A stretch of 64,000 nt of DNA from Bugulina stolonifera (Eukaryota > Bryozoa > Gymnolaemata > Cheilostomatida > Bugulidae): contig OW285193.1 in assembly GCA_935421135.1 (NCBI GenBank), forward strand, positions 2,973,996 to 3,037,995, in the 5' to 3' direction. The translations under genes were made by a program, and so were the position numbers. Each line of letters opens with the position of its first letter. The stretch's first letter is position 1. Under the pieces are notes generated by a model, which worked only from the letters and a program-made list of their open reading frames with translations, was not told where the DNA came from and searched no databases. Shown piece after piece: positions 12,401 to 23,873 of this stretch.

Positions 12401-15400
12401 TACTGTATTGAGCACAGCCTTTAGACAACTGAAGTCTGTAGACAAAATCAAGCTACTTATACGTATACTAATTCTGGTTCTGGAGGTTAAAAGGTTGCTC
12501 AAGGTCGTCTCAGACCAAAATGGGTCCGATTTACAGTCAGTACAAAAATACTCGGTAATCAGTATAAGAGCACAAGAAGGGAGCAAAACCATGCAAAAAT
12601 ATACAGCAATATAGCACAAGTATGCTAAGTATGGTTGAGCATTCATACAGTAATGTAGGTACATGTAAGTGTAAATGTTTATGATGAATGTCTGGTCAGA
12701 TTGGTAGGGACACAACAGTATATAATTATAGCTCTTGCATAGACATGTACATGTAACTCCTCTAAGAGAAAGGTGAATTCATCTTGGTGAGCTTATACAG
12801 TACCCTAACAGGTTACTGTATACTATTGAGTTGATATAGTAACAGTATAAACCCCAACCTCACAGCTGCTCTATTTCCTATGCATAAGATATACAGCAAA
12901 CTCACTACCGCCATCTCAAACAGTTTTACTTTATAGTTTAGCGTTATACAGTACACACGTATCATTGTATTACTACAAATACATACATGTATATTATTGC
13001 ATAAAGAGCATTTACAGCACCAGAACACTCAATTCTGATTTACACATTTACAGTATAAACCGGAGTCATTAGAAAGTATTCAGCATTCAGACACGCAGTA
13101 TCCACTTATATTAAGAGTTGTGTTCACCTGTATAACTATGAGTTGTGCTCTCAGTTATATTTTTAATTGATCGTCTACCAATAATTTGTTCACCGCCAGC
13201 ATATTTTTAGTGTTGTAATACAACTAATTAATGAAGATATTATGTAGTAAGCTGGTTAAGCTTGGTTTCCAGTTAGCCGGTTTTTGACCTCCGGCTGACC
13301 GGTAGAATAAGACCTGCGGTGTGGAAACCAAAGCCACTAGAAGACCGTAAAACCTGTAGCTGACCGCCGGTAAGTTGAAAAATTTCAACTTACCGGCGGC
13401 TAATCATTGACCGCAGGCTGTGCCTGAAGAATGGATACCACGACCTGCGGTCACCCACCGGTTGTCAAGTAATTGAATAATAATAGCACTTTTATTGCTT
13501 TGTTTATTACATGTATTGAGTGAAAACACATGTCTCCAGGTGCCTTCCCGGTCTACTGCAGGTCCACTACAGGTCCACTGCAGGTCCACCGCAGGTCCCC
13601 TGTAGGCATCTTGCTGTAGCTGGGAAGGCAAAGCCTGTGAAGTGGAAACCACGTTGACTCCAGGCCACCTCCAGGCTAGCTCCAGGTAGCCTGGAGGTAG
13701 GACCTGCTGAGTAGAAACCAACCTTCACATGCAGTCTTTGAGCAGGTAGTTTACAGCGTAGCTATTAATTGTGAGTCATTACTGTATAGCCCCAAATTTA
13801 TCTCACTATGAGGGGTTAGTTGATATGAAATATTTGAAACTTTACAGTACACATTAACATATTGTTGTCTATATTGTTTAACATTACTACTATGGAGTAC
13901 ATAATATTATTATGGACTTACCTCACATAATGGTAAATATTTGGAATTATCGGCTCTTTGGTTGAAATAAGATCATTTATAATGGAACCATTTGCCTTCA
14001 GCTCATGGTACAACTTAGAAATGGCCTTAGCTACATGAGGTTTCACTGCTTTGTTAAAGTCCTCAATTGTTGTCAGACTCTCCATCTGAACCTACCAAGT
14101 ACCAAAATATTTTGATCAACATAATTTTTTGAAATAGGTACAAGTGTCTTACAAATATTTTTCATTTCACCTGAAACATCCCTAATAATTCTACACATAC
14201 ACATTGATACACTGTATATATTGGCTTTGGGCAGTTCCAGACATGCTATCAATGCTTTCAATGCTTCACCTGAGACATCATTAATAGCTCTACATTATCA
14301 AAAGATATTTAGCATATACATGTAGATTGGGCTAACACCAAGGCTAACACTATTAGTCAATATCAACAATGTATGTTATGCGGTTATGCCATGCCCTGCC
14401 AACAATGAATTAGTAGGAGTTGTCTTACTGTGGCAGTACCAACTCGATACTTCAAAGGCATTCAATTTGAAAGAACTCATCCATCTGTGAATGAATAAAT
14501 CATGGCACCTGTATCGGTAGGTATATACAGCAGCAGTGCCGTAAGTGCCAAAAATGCAAGATGCTGCAAATGTGCAGTTATTAGTCAAGATTAAAGGGGA
14601 TTAGTGTCCTGACATTTCTTTACTTGGAAATGGAATTCAGTATTATTCCCAATTAAATATTTTCAGACTAATTCAAAAATACTTCCTCTTTTCAGATGTT
14701 ACTTCTGCAGCTGTCTAGAGTACAGTTGCAACTATGGCCCTGCGTGCACATCACTGGATTTCCAGCTTTCAAAATACAAAATGCATGGAGTACCAAAATA
14801 TGCTTGGTATTATTATTTTATCCTGTAAACTTTTAGCACTACTATGCCAACTATCTCTTCAATTTAGTAGCAGGTGTAAAAATAGTGTCACTTCTTCACC
14901 AATAAGAACAGAGATACTGTATTAGTTTTGCTTGTGCTTTCATTCAGCCAATCAGTGTTCTAGTTTACCGTTAACATCCGTGGCTACTTCATATTAAGGT
15001 AGTACATTTTTCAAGAATTCCACTACACTAGTCGTGTAGAACATATTTTTAGCTTTCAAATTATGTACAATAAAATATGTCTAGGTGGACTATCCCTAAA
15101 TGAGTGCAATTTTACTTTGGAAAACATGCAAACAGTGCCCTTTCAAACACTCAGAAATCTTTATCTGGAAATACCAGTATCTCAAGTGATGTCATTTGTC
15201 CTGTACCAAATATCTGCTGTTATTCAAATTGGCAAAGACAGTCAACCAATTCTATCATTTATGCTCTGCTGTTGGAATTAACAAAAAAAGTTGAATAATT
15301 GTGTTTGTGTTTATATTGGCTCATGGAAGCCATGGTAGCAAATCTGTACAAACTAGTCAAATTTTATTTGAGCTTTTCTACAAATGATCTGAACAAAATT

Positions 15401-16173
15401 TAAATTCCTTCTTCACATCAATTAGTTGAATATGTACTCCGTACATGTGCTGTGTGATTTTTAAATGTAAGCCGATGATTTAGAGATATTTGAATTAGCA
15501 CAGCATATATTTGATACTCCGCCTAGATAGTAAGTTTACCAGCTCTCACATTGTATTGAACAAGTGGCGTCACTGATTTACCTGTCAATAAAACCTGAGC
15601 ATTCTGAAAATGCTGTAACTTCAATCACAGATACTCAACCTCAGCAAGTTGCACATCATTTCAAAGATAAAATTATGATTTAGCCAACTAAAATTGCCAA
15701 ATTCTCAACTTTTTACTACATTAACTACAGTTTTGATGGTAAATAAAACAACAGCACACATGAACATACACACATTTTCTCTGTAAATGCTGGACCAATG
15801 TACTTGTGTACTACTGTAAGGCCACTGCTGTTAACCATAGCACTGGTACCATCAACGAATCTACATTTGACCAAAGAAAGTAGCTTGACTTTTGTTCCTC
15901 CACACATTCTTAAGTGTTAATGTGACTTACCGTAGTTGTATTTGTTGGACGCAGAGTAGTGGTAGCCGCAGTTGTAGATGTTGTTGTGGTTGTGGTAGAA
16001 CTGGTTTCCTCAAAGCTCTCTAGGCCAGACTCTGTTGGTCTTTGGTTCTCTCTCATTATTATAGTATGATAGTCTGCAGACGGTATGGAACTCTCCTCTT
16101 GTTTGAGAAAGACGATAATAACCACCATGGTGAGCAGCACCAGTACCACCACTGACTGGAACTTTGTGATCAT
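6417..16173 (-). CDS. DXD-motif glycosyltransferase (GT32/Gly_transf_sug-like), gene 1
   Basis: Seven exons, minus strand: 16173-15931, 14091-13922, 11932-11792, 11109-11019, 10519-10402, 9862-9686, 6625-6417. All have GT-AG sites and consistent phases, giving 382 residues. Start: ATG at 16173; an upstream GTG is in frame but the paralogue begins at the matching ATG. The N-terminus is a short basic stretch then a hydrophobic anchor (FQSVVVLVLLTMVVIIVFL), so a type II, probably Golgi, membrane protein. A Thr/Ser-rich stem follows. The catalytic core has the motif GGIYLDND at residues 221-228; DND is the metal/nucleotide-sugar-binding DXD. The DLARIQ block before it and the NGGELPQYALL block after it fit the same fold. 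Known family members transfer sugars from nucleotide donors; the acceptor cannot be told. A splice acceptor 25-30 bases before the ATG suggests an upstream non-coding exon. Confidence 0.85.
6967..7003. repeat. Hairpin with GAGAAGACAA arms
   Basis: TTGTCTTCTCTCAAA (6968-6982) and its exact reverse complement (6988-7002) are separated by five bases. The arms carry the GAGAAGACAA motif found at many other places in the window. Lies in the last intron of the first glycosyltransferase gene. Confidence 0.75.
7362..8100 (+). mobile_element. Solo-LTR-like insertion, copy 2
   Basis: Begins TGTAGTGG like the copy at 2933. It has the same paired GGCCGACC and GGGTCGGCC motifs, a TATATAAAG box (about 7718), and the shared downstream blocks listed for copy 1. 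Inserted in the last intron of the first glycosyltransferase gene, antisense to it. Right boundary not resolved. Confidence 0.55.
8618..9480 (+). mobile_element. tRNA-like SINE, split by a MITE
   Basis: 8618-8787 plus 9353-9480 together match one continuous copy on the minus strand at 48548-48840. The GATAGTGTAGTGGTCGAGTG block resembles a tRNA A box. GTTCAATTCTCAC resembles a B box, so a pol III promoter of tRNA origin is likely. A TTAA-flanked element (8792-9348) separates the two boxes. Sits in the last intron of the first glycosyltransferase gene. Confidence 0.65.
8788..9352. mobile_element. TTAA-flanked MITE inside a SINE
   Basis: The left end TTAA-AGGGGTTATG and right end CATAACCCCT-TTAA form inverted termini with exact TTAA duplications. 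About 557 bp between them, no ORF. The uninterrupted SINE at 48548-48840 serves as empty-site reference. The terminal sequence differs from the TTAA element at 4163, so it is another family. Confidence 0.8.
11990..12640 (+). repeat. Dispersed repeat B, copy 2
   Basis: Longer copy of the repeat at 5440-5750, in the same orientation, lying in intron 2 of the first glycosyltransferase gene (between exons 2 and 3). No coding ORF; class unresolved (LTR or SINE remnant). Confidence 0.5.
13257..13728. mobile_element. MITE with TTGGTTTC termini
   Basis: The left end TTGGTTTCCAGTTAGCCGG is mirrored at the right by ...GTAGAAACCAACC. Internal subrepeats of GTGGAAACCA and ACCTGCGGT occur in both orientations, with a short run of GCAGGTCCAC repeats (13555-13600) and the hairpin TTGAAAAATTTCAA near 13375. 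GC-rich against its surroundings. No ORF; a non-autonomous DNA element in intron 2 of the first glycosyltransferase gene. Confidence 0.6.
14100..15925. other. Intron 1 of glycosyltransferase gene 1; no other gene seen
   Basis: Several short ORFs are present but none shows a domain or convincing splice partners. A TTAAAGGGGATTAG sequence near 14592 resembles one end of a TTAA element, but no matching right end was found. Confidence 0.5.
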
Positions 16174-16369
16174 TGTCACTGTCTATAAGGGCACCTAAAT
16201 AACAATGTACATATAAATATACTATGTGATAGGATTGGCAAGTACGACAATGGTCTATAAAATAATGGTGTGATATTGGTATATACATGTGTACATTCAA
16301 CTATTATACATATACACACATGTATGGACAATATGAAGCGTAGCATATTGAATATACATGATGTTTGCA

Positions 16370-16440
16370 TAACCAGTACCAGTACAACCACTGATTGGAA
16401 CTTTGTGAGCATTGCCACTGTATATAAGGGCCCCTAAAAT
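16370..16440 (-). pseudogene. Duplicated start of the glycosyltransferase first coding exon
   Basis: On the minus strand, an acceptor-like TTTTAG, a short leader and an ATG at 16412 open a frame MLTKFQSVVVLVLV. This closely copies the true start at 16173 (MITKFQSVVVLVLL). After about 15 codons the similarity ends and the frame runs into unrelated sequence without the stem region. It is a tandem partial duplication of the exon start, or possibly a rarely used alternative exon. Confidence 0.6.
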
Positions 16441-16445
16441 GTGCT

Positions 16446-17050
16446 AGTACATGTACATGCTAGTACGCGCTAGTACGCGCTAGTACGCGCTAGTGCGCGC
16501 TAGTGCGCGCTAGTACGCGCTAGTACCCGCTAGTACGCGCTAGTACCCGCTAGTACACGCTAGGACGCGCCAGTACACGCGAACACGTGCCAGTACGCGC
16601 CAGTGCACGCTAGTACCCGCCAGTACATATCAGTACGTGCCAGTACATATCAGTACGTGCCAGTACGCGCCAGTACGCGCCAGTACGCGCCAGTACGCGC
16701 GAACACGTGCCAGTACGCGCCAGTGCACGCTAGTACCCGCCAGTACATATCAGTACGTGCCAGTACGCGCCAGTACGCGCCAGTACGCGCCAGTACGCGC
16801 CAGTACGCGCCAGTACGCGCCAGTACGCGCCAGTACGCGCCAGTACGCGCCAGTACGCGCCAGTACGCGCCAGTACGCGCCAGTACGCGCCAGTACGCGC
16901 CAGTACGCGCCAGTACGCGCCATTACGCGCCAGTACGCGCCAGTACGCGCCAGTACGCGCCAGTACGCGCCAGTACGCTCCAGTACGCGCCAGTTCGCGC
17001 CAGTATCCGCCAGTATAAGCTAGTACATGATACGCTAGTACACGCTAGTA
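16446..17050. repeat. 10-bp CpG-rich minisatellite (CAGTACGCGC)n
   Basis: About 58 tandem units of CAGTACGCGC, with TAGTACGCGC at the left edge and decayed units at both flanks. Each unit carries two CpGs in an otherwise AT-rich window. It lies about 270 bp upstream of the coding start of the first glycosyltransferase gene, where an upstream exon or promoter would be expected. The long Arg/Ser/Thr/Gln-rich ORFs across it are products of the repeat. Confidence 0.95.
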
Positions 17051-17189
17051 CATGTATAATATGCTAGTAGGCCTTTATGCTAATACATGTACACGTATGT
17101 GCTAGTATATGCTAGCATATTACGCTAGTATATTTTACTAGTATTTTATGTTAGTATCTGCTAGTTATCGATAGTATGGACTAAAAATG

Positions 17190-17345
17190 GCAAGATATTA
17201 ATAATACACATATGCGTACACGTACACATATAACTGTTAATACATATACATGGACAATAATGTAAATTTGACCTATAAGACTTGTATGTAGGCTACAATA
17301 TCAGGCAAGGCATATTGAATATGTATGATGTTGGCATAACTGTTA
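17190..17345. repeat. Partial duplicate of the region upstream of gene 1
   Basis: CATATTGAATATGTATGATGTTGGCATAAC here resembles the stretch at 16345-16375, with similar flanks (ATGGACAATA). Together with the duplicated exon start this suggests repeated local tandem duplication on both sides of the minisatellite. Confidence 0.5.
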
Positions 17346-17943
17346 GGTAGGTGGGCAAGATACAAGAGACCGAAGGCAAATCAGTTTACTTTGAGATAAT
17401 ATTAAATTACATACAATAGAGCTCTATTTAAATAGCGCTGCTTGTGGCTGGTCACTTCTATAAGTTTTGATTGCATGCCCATTTACGTTGTAATTGTCTT
17501 CTTCATTGTGTAATTGGGAACCTGGTCTTCCCACAGGTATTGTAGAACCTGCAGCAGATTTACGTGTGCATATGAGTATATATGGCTTACACACACATGT
17601 GAAATGACCATTATGACCTATATGGGTCTCTATTCTCTCTTCTGAATCCCCCCCCGCCACCAGTGACTCTAGGCTCAACCCTGAGAGCCTAGTGCAAGAA
17701 CTGCTAATTCATGGTTTAGCTGCTGGTACCAGACCAAAGGAATTAATTAATTTCTTCCTAATAATGTTCCTTTCCACCTAATTATTCACACCAAAGATTA
17801 TCATTCTGAAGTTGGTGGAGCCATGATCTAGTTAGATATTTCTAAGTATCCCACCGCTTCTTGGAAGAACTAGGTGACACACTTGATTATCTGGACCATC
17901 ATCTTTTCCAACTAAAGTAGAGCTCTCTACCCTACCAGTCATG

Positions 17944-18090
17944 TGGTAACCCCTTAGCAGTAACCCTTCAACGGTCACACTTCAGCGGTCACACTTCAGC
18001 GGTCAGACTTCAGTGGTCACCTCTCAGCGGTCATCCCTCAGCAGTCATCCCTCAGCAGTCATTCCTCAGCGGTAACCCCTCAGCGGTCCG
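17944..18090. repeat. 14-bp tandem repeat (GGTCACACTTCAGC)n
   Basis: About ten degenerate copies of a 14-bp unit; GGTCA and TCAGC are best kept. No ORF or gene association. Confidence 0.85.
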
Positions 18091-18649
18091 ACCACATAAT
18101 CATTATTATTTTAATTATTAAATATAAGAATGTAATACTAGCAGAGTTGCCATATTAATACTATCTACAGTATAACTATCAACAGTATTCTATTGCTGCT
18201 GCTTAACTGAACCCTATTATTTATTACATACACAACTTCTACATTGTGTGCCTTAAAAATCGTCTATATAGCATTCATGTGTGTCTTGCATCCTATGGAT
18301 ATGACATTCATCTATTAGCATGCCCTACTCTGTGATCATATATTATGTAAAAGTACGTGATTGGGCATTTGATTTGCACCAACGGCTACAATACTGAGGT
18401 GCATGTAAAACAGTTATCTTTCCAATTTAATTTAGTTTTTTAGCAATGCCAAGTAATACATTAGCATTGCAATGGAGCCTGGCAATAAATGTCCAAAACA
18501 GGATTTCAGTGCTAAAATTTAAACTGAAATGTAAACTCCATTTTAATAATTTTAGTACTGCAAAACTTTTTGTTATGATTGAATTATTGTGCCTGTAGTA
18601 GACCAGTTATGTGTATAGTTTACTTATTAGTAGCACCGTCTCCCTATTG

Positions 18650-18808
18650 GCAGCATGATGGACCAATCAGAACTGATAAACCAGCATGATGGACCAATCA
18701 GAACTGATAAACCAGCATGATGGACCAATCAGAACTGATAAACCAGCATGATGGACCAATCAGAACTGATAAACCAGCATGATGGACCAATCAGAACTGA
18801 TAAATCAG
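18650..18808. repeat. 31-bp tandem repeat, five copies
   Basis: Five essentially identical copies of a 31-bp unit containing CAGCATGATGGACCAATCAG. The high identity indicates recent expansion. Each unit includes CCAAT, which might bind CCAAT-box factors, but no gene starts nearby. Confidence 0.95.
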
Positions 18809-18859
18809 CCGATTAAAAGCCTAAAGACCAACCAACATAAAAAGATGCCTATTTATAGT

Positions 18860-19055
18860 ATTGAATGTACATGTATATATTATAGAATGTACATGGATAT
18901 ATTATAGAATGTACATGTATGTATTATAGAACGTACATGTACATATTATAGAATGCACATGTATATATTATAGAACGTACATGTATATATTATAGAATGT
19001 ACATGCATATATTATAGAATGTACATGTACATGTATATATTATAGAACGTATGAT
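18860..19055. repeat. 22-26-bp tandem repeat around TTATAGAATGTACATG
   Basis: About eight copies of a unit alternating TATATTATAGAA with one or more GTACATGTA blocks. It is one of the clusters that makes TACATGTA so common in the window. Confidence 0.85.
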
Positions 19056-19989
19056 ACAGAAAATGGAACAGAATGAGTAATTGTTTAGGCAAGTTCATCA
19101 AATTAATGTCAGTTGCGACTTTCAGTCAGTAAAATTTTAGAGTGTTTACTTTTTAATGCATGTAAAACAAACACCCAATACACGCAATGCACATACCATA
19201 AAAGGTTTGCCATTTTTACATGTACATGTATAACACACACACGGCATGCATGCGCTAAGCTCTTGTATGTACGCTGTTTGTGTGTGATACAATGTACGTG
19301 TAAACTTTCTCACAACAAAGCAATGCTATGTAGATAACTTGGTTAAATCTTAATACAATGATGTGGCAGAGTGGAAACTTACACAATACGTACAACATGG
19401 GAAAATGTGTAAAGGTAAACAGGAACAAGATGTACTAACAGACAGACAAACAGGCAGACAGACAGTTACTTACCCAAAAAATTACTGATTTTTAGCCAAT
19501 GATAGTTCTTCAGCTGATGGTCTTGTACTGACTATATGTTGCATCTCTCAGTATTATTTCAAGAAGGTGAACTACAGTACATTGTATATCATGACTTGCT
19601 GAGTGGATGGAGCGTATCAGGAAACGCACTATCACACTGCATCCTATTCTATAGTACATTGGTTACTCTACTATGTGGGATAACTGATGTGTAAACCAAT
19701 TATAGAGCTCTACCACACTAACTATACACTACTGATAGCAGTGACATACACTTACATGTACATATACATTGTACATGTACATGCACATGTAAGTGTATAC
19801 ACATAATATCACCTATACACTTACATTTAGTTGCAAGTGTATGTACTTGATAATCCTTAAAATTATTATTATGCTACATGGTGTTATAAATTCGATAGCA
19901 AGAAATGGAAAATGTTGCTGTGAGCTAATATTTTTATAACGAATAATAAAACAATAATATGCATTTTTATATTTTGATTTAGTCCTTAT

Positions 19990-20035
19990 ACATGTATTTC
20001 GATGCTTATCCAAGCATCATCATCAGAGAATAAAT
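19990..20035 (-). ncRNA. Hammerhead-ribozyme-like motif (degenerate)
   Basis: Read on the minus strand: CTGATGA, one extra T, stem GATGCTT-GGAT-AAGCATC, then GAAA, a possible very short stem III (TAC-AT-GTA) and a UA cleavage-site candidate. Four pairs can form for stem I. The extra base between the core and stem II departs from the canonical fold, so cleavage activity is doubtful. Confidence 0.4.
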
Positions 20036-20118
20036 GAAATTACAGAAAATAAATGGCTACTTTATATACAGTACTAGAAAAATTCATCAAAGAGGAAAAG
20101 CAAAGAAGATGAATTAGG

Positions 20119-20295
20119 TTAAACCACAACTGTCACACTATTCAATATTCGCAAAATCATCTTGTTCATCCTATTTCAGTAAGATTGATGTATTGCTTGT
20201 GTTTGGAAACCTAGCTGCTGCCAAGAAAACCCTCTCCTTCAATAAGATGAACAATATTATTTGCAAATATTGAACGGTGCAACAGTAGTGGTTAA
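20119..20295. mobile_element. Foldback MITE, family TTAAACCAC, copy 1
   Basis: Begins TTAAACCACAACTGT and ends with the inverted ...CAGTAGTGGTTAA. The arms continue through TTCAATATTCGCAAA and its partner TTTGCAAATATTGAA, so most of the 177 bp can fold back on itself. The same family occurs at 62822-63356. Confidence 0.75.
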
Positions 20296-20929
20296 GAATG
20301 AAGCTTGAAACTATTTATACAATAGACCTAAGTAGATGAAATGATTAAAGCTATACATCAAAGGGTAAGTGTTTAAGATTCAAAGTACCTATCGCTAATA
20401 AACATACATACCATCATACAATGTATAATATGTAGGTAAAAAATCTATGACTTATTTGGTCAGTGTAGATTGGGTTAGTTGAAGAATACTCTTAGTGGAT
20501 AGGATTGTCCTTGTATGTTTAATTTTGGTTTGTGCTGTCTGTCATGTAGTGCCTCCAATATTTTCCTTCTAATGTTGTTCTTAGATCTGTCCCTGCCTAG
20601 TATTGCTATATTTTCTTCAGTAATGCTTCCATGCCCTTCTTTGATGCTATGCTGTACCACTGCAGTATGTCCTGTTTATGTATATCTGTGTGCTTTAATT
20701 ATTTTTTCTAATTTCATTAGTAAAACTGCTAGAATCAAAGCAGCCAGTGAAACTAAAATATTTGATCAGGTTCGTGTAATAATTGTGCAAGCATAGTAAA
20801 AGCAAGATAGTCATTTCATCTGCTTCCATTACCAGTTATTATTTGCATAAAAAACTTACCAACTTTACCTCTCACTATTAATCTCAGGTAATTGATAATA
20901 ATGATCTAATGAGATCTGCATTTGTTCTA

Positions 20930-21098
20930 ATTTGGGGTGTAGAAGGCACTTCACCAATGGTAAAGTTACTGAAGTAGCACAGGAGCATTTTAAGGTTGGA
21001 TGCCCTTCTCAACACCACCAATGACCCTTATGGGAATCGAACCTGGGACTCCCACATGAAAGTCCAGAGCCCTAACCACTAGGCCACAGATGCTCCCT
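20930..21098 (-). mobile_element. tRNA-derived SINE
   Basis: On the minus strand the sequence contains GGCCTAGTGGTTAGGGC (A-box-like) and GGTTCGATTCCC (B box) at tRNA spacing, followed by an unrelated body of about 100 bases. It is not a working tRNA gene, since no full cloverleaf 3' acceptor closes it. Confidence 0.7.
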
Positions 21099-21099
21099 T

Positions 21100-23020
21100 A
21101 TCATAATTTTTATAACAAACGCGGTGCAACTAAGAAATGTAATACAAACCAAACTCTAATGGTAACATATAGATTATAAAATACAGGGTTGGAATAGCAT
21201 TAGAAATGGACACTTATCCCTCATTAACTACCTTCGTGCCATGGAAGTGCCATGATAGAAGCCTGTTGGGATATCTAGCTGGTCACTTCTAAATCAGTAA
21301 AATAAAATAAAACAGGTAAATCGGACTACTCAACCTATTCCATCAAATTCAGCACAAATACTTGTATTCCAGGGTTATCATTTCATTAATCATTTAAATT
21401 CTTATCTGCAGTTATTTTAAACATCAGTTTGGCAACGAAGATACTGGTTCAAAGAAGTTTGTGTGCTAAAGCTTCTGAGTGCAGATCAAAATAATTAATT
21501 TTTGGTTTATTGATTCAAATGCTTTAAGAACTTTTGGAGGCGGAAATTAAATTATTAGCCATGAAGGATATTGACAGGAGTAGCAGTTTGATAGTTATAA
21601 ATGTGTCAAAATCAATTGCACTGATCAAATAGTAAATATGAGAGTCTTGGTTCTTTTTCTAAACTGTCTAAAAGGAGAAGTTGTCTTTTCTCCTTACAAT
21701 TTTCTAAATTAGCCGCTTAGTCAAAGGCAATCAAAACAGTTCAATTAGCTGCCAATTGAACAGTCAGGAATTTGATTGTTACAAGTGTATATGACACTCT
21801 ATGGTTTTCTTGACTTGTAGTGGACAAAACAAATCCCAAGCACCTGTCATAATATAGGAAACATGTTGGTTATGCCCTAATATCCTGTACTGTGCACACT
21901 ACCGATTATCATCCTAATAGTATACGTAGTTTTACCTACAGCCCTGTCAAGAAAGTTTTCTTTCTGTACTACATGTATCTGTTTTATAAGTAAGTGTACC
22001 TAGTGGTTACCATGTGCACCAAGTACAATGTATGTTAATAATTAAAGACGTACTCTGTCAGATGATAAACTCTTGATAAAGTATTAATGATATTTAAAGG
22101 ATTACTGTCACCATTTTTTGCATTTTCAAGATACCCATGTGCTCACCAGTGCGAGGCTCATGATTGGCTAATGAATTCTATTCTAATTAGTTAACTAAAC
22201 TGAATATACAGGCGTGGGGAAAACCTACAGAGTTATCGATATAACCCGGAAAGTCTTGGCTACGGATAGCAAAGAATAGGTTTTCCTTTTGCCAAAACTA
22301 TTCTTTTGCTGAACTTTTAACACATTTTGAAAAGGTGTAACATTTGTGATAAAAAGTCGCATAGATGTAGATATGCCATCAAGAGAAAATGGGATGTGCA
22401 GAGTTATACTTGGTATAAAGCGATGAATACGAAATTGAGGAAACTTTTGATTCATGTCGCAGCATAATTAATATTAGAATAAAATTAATATATTCATTTA
22501 ATAGTGATAATTATTAATAATTTTGCTCCTTGTTCACATTAACACATCTTGTCAAAATAAATATTAATGACGAATTATTATAAACTGTGATAAAATTAAA
22601 TAGATGAAGATCAAAATAAAATAGATTAGGTGGGAGCTATCAGGATTGTATTATAATAATATGTACATGTAGTTATGTGTTTAAGAATATTGTTTCTGTT
22701 TATTGTTTCTTTTCCGTATAATTATAATGTATATCTATCAGCGTTGCTGGGTGTTGACCACAGCGTAGCCATCAATTATATGTTGATGGGAAGAATGTAC
22801 TGTCTGTGTGACCACTGCAACTGCCCAGTATAGACAGTATTCCCTGACCTGAAATATGGAACTTAGGTTATGACATCATGTATTGGAATATCAGTCGATT
22901 TGCAAGGCTAATATTACTAATAATTATTTTATTTCAGATCCTTCTTGTTAATTTACCAAGTACTGGTTTTCGACTGATAGACAGTTAAAACGCAATCATG
23001 TAGCAATATAACTTGTTCCT
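21100..23020. other. No gene seen
   Basis: AT-rich DNA with short ORFs only. A short hairpin AAGGAGAA-GTTGTCTT-TTCTCCTT lies at 21672-21694 and includes the recurring AAGTTGTCTT motif. Confidence 0.5.
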
Positions 23021-23029
23021 TTAAGTAAT

Positions 23030-23640
23030 ATAGAATGAATGTGCTAAATATTGCATAGGCGCTACTTTGTTGTTGGAAGGTTTATTTTTAATACAATAAT
23101 AGAATTCACACAAATAGTGTATTTTTCAGATGTACACAATTAAATATTTCATACCCGTCAGTTTTATAGACTATGTTTAATCGAGGACATCACTCAGTAA
23201 ATGTATTCGAATATAATACATTCTACCATATCGGAGACCATTCTACATGCAGTTTGTCATGGGCTGGCCTGTATGTTCATATTACATTGGTGACCGTAGG
23301 TAGACATCTTTGGAACCTTGCTGTTGGAATACACAGTATAATATATTGTACATAAATTATTATAAGCATAAACTATGTCACAGTATAAAGAATGTGGAGC
23401 TGGTATAAATATTTGTGCTGTGTCATTCTCTCCCAAGGTGTGGTAAATAATAATATAATATAATGTGTCGTTTTGAAATCTGCCTGGTGGTATATCAAAT
23501 TTTCCCAACTTATTTCCTATCTACTAGCAACCAACACTTCTCTGCTATGACTAGTATAGGTTATGTAGAGTAGTTGTGGTCTATCTACAGTGTATATTTT
23601 ATTATTTTCTTGGGTGGTATTCTGCTCCTGAAGCAGTTTA
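23030..23640 (+). repeat. Dispersed repeat, copy 2 (uninterrupted)
   Basis: Continuous counterpart of the split repeat at 2700-4080. It shows the empty site for the LTR-like insertion there, around the CATATTACATTGGTGACC stretch (about 23275). It runs into the 21-bp minisatellite at its right end. Confidence 0.7.
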
Positions 23641-23649
23641 TATACATGT

Positions 23650-23873
23650 AGGTCTGTACACACATACCAAAGGTCTGTACACACACACCAAAGGTCTGTA
23701 CACACACCAAAGGTCTGTACACACACACCAAAGGTCTGTACACACACACCAAAGGTCTGTACACACACACCAAAGGTCTGTACACACACACCAAAGGTCT
23801 GTACACACACACCAAAGGTCTGTACACACACACCAAAGGTCTGTACACACACACCAAAGGTCTGTACACCTAT
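23650..23873 (+). repeat. 21-bp minisatellite, left block
   Basis: About ten copies of a 21-bp unit with core CAAAGGTCTGTACACACAC. Same unit and same orientation as the block at 29935-30345, so both look like halves of one array. All frames are open because 21 is a multiple of three; the resulting Cys/Val-rich or His/Thr-rich ORFs are not genes. Confidence 0.95.

Larger units (their letters stand above)
19970..20660 (-). pseudogene. Penelope-like retroelement 3' end (GIY-YIG tail), broken
   Basis: On the minus strand, 20660-20475 encodes VVQHSIKEGHGSI...ILGRD...NNIRRKILEALH...KPKLN. This resembles the C-terminal part of the GIY-YIG endonuclease of Penelope-like elements (conserved H, E and R residues around EGH and RRKILEA). 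A stop lies just upstream of the match and no reverse transcriptase precedes it, so this is a 5'-truncated remnant. About 450 bases downstream on the same strand, near 20035-19990, lies CTGATGA, a perfect 7-bp hairpin (GATGCTT/AAGCATC) and GAAA, in the order of a hammerhead ribozyme core. Hammerhead motifs are known in this retroelement class. A foldback MITE sits between the two parts. Confidence 0.6.

Noticed and set aside
14592..15720. Third TTAA-flanked element
   Set aside because: Only a left-end-like sequence (TTAAAGGGGATTAG) was found; no inverted right end could be located.
16603..17067. 154-residue and 128-residue ORFs rich in Arg, Ser, Thr, Gln
   Set aside because: They run exactly over the 10-bp minisatellite; length comes from a stop-free repeat, not selection.
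20940..21098. Functional tRNA gene on the minus strand
   Set aside because: Same reason: tRNA-like head fused to a SINE body.
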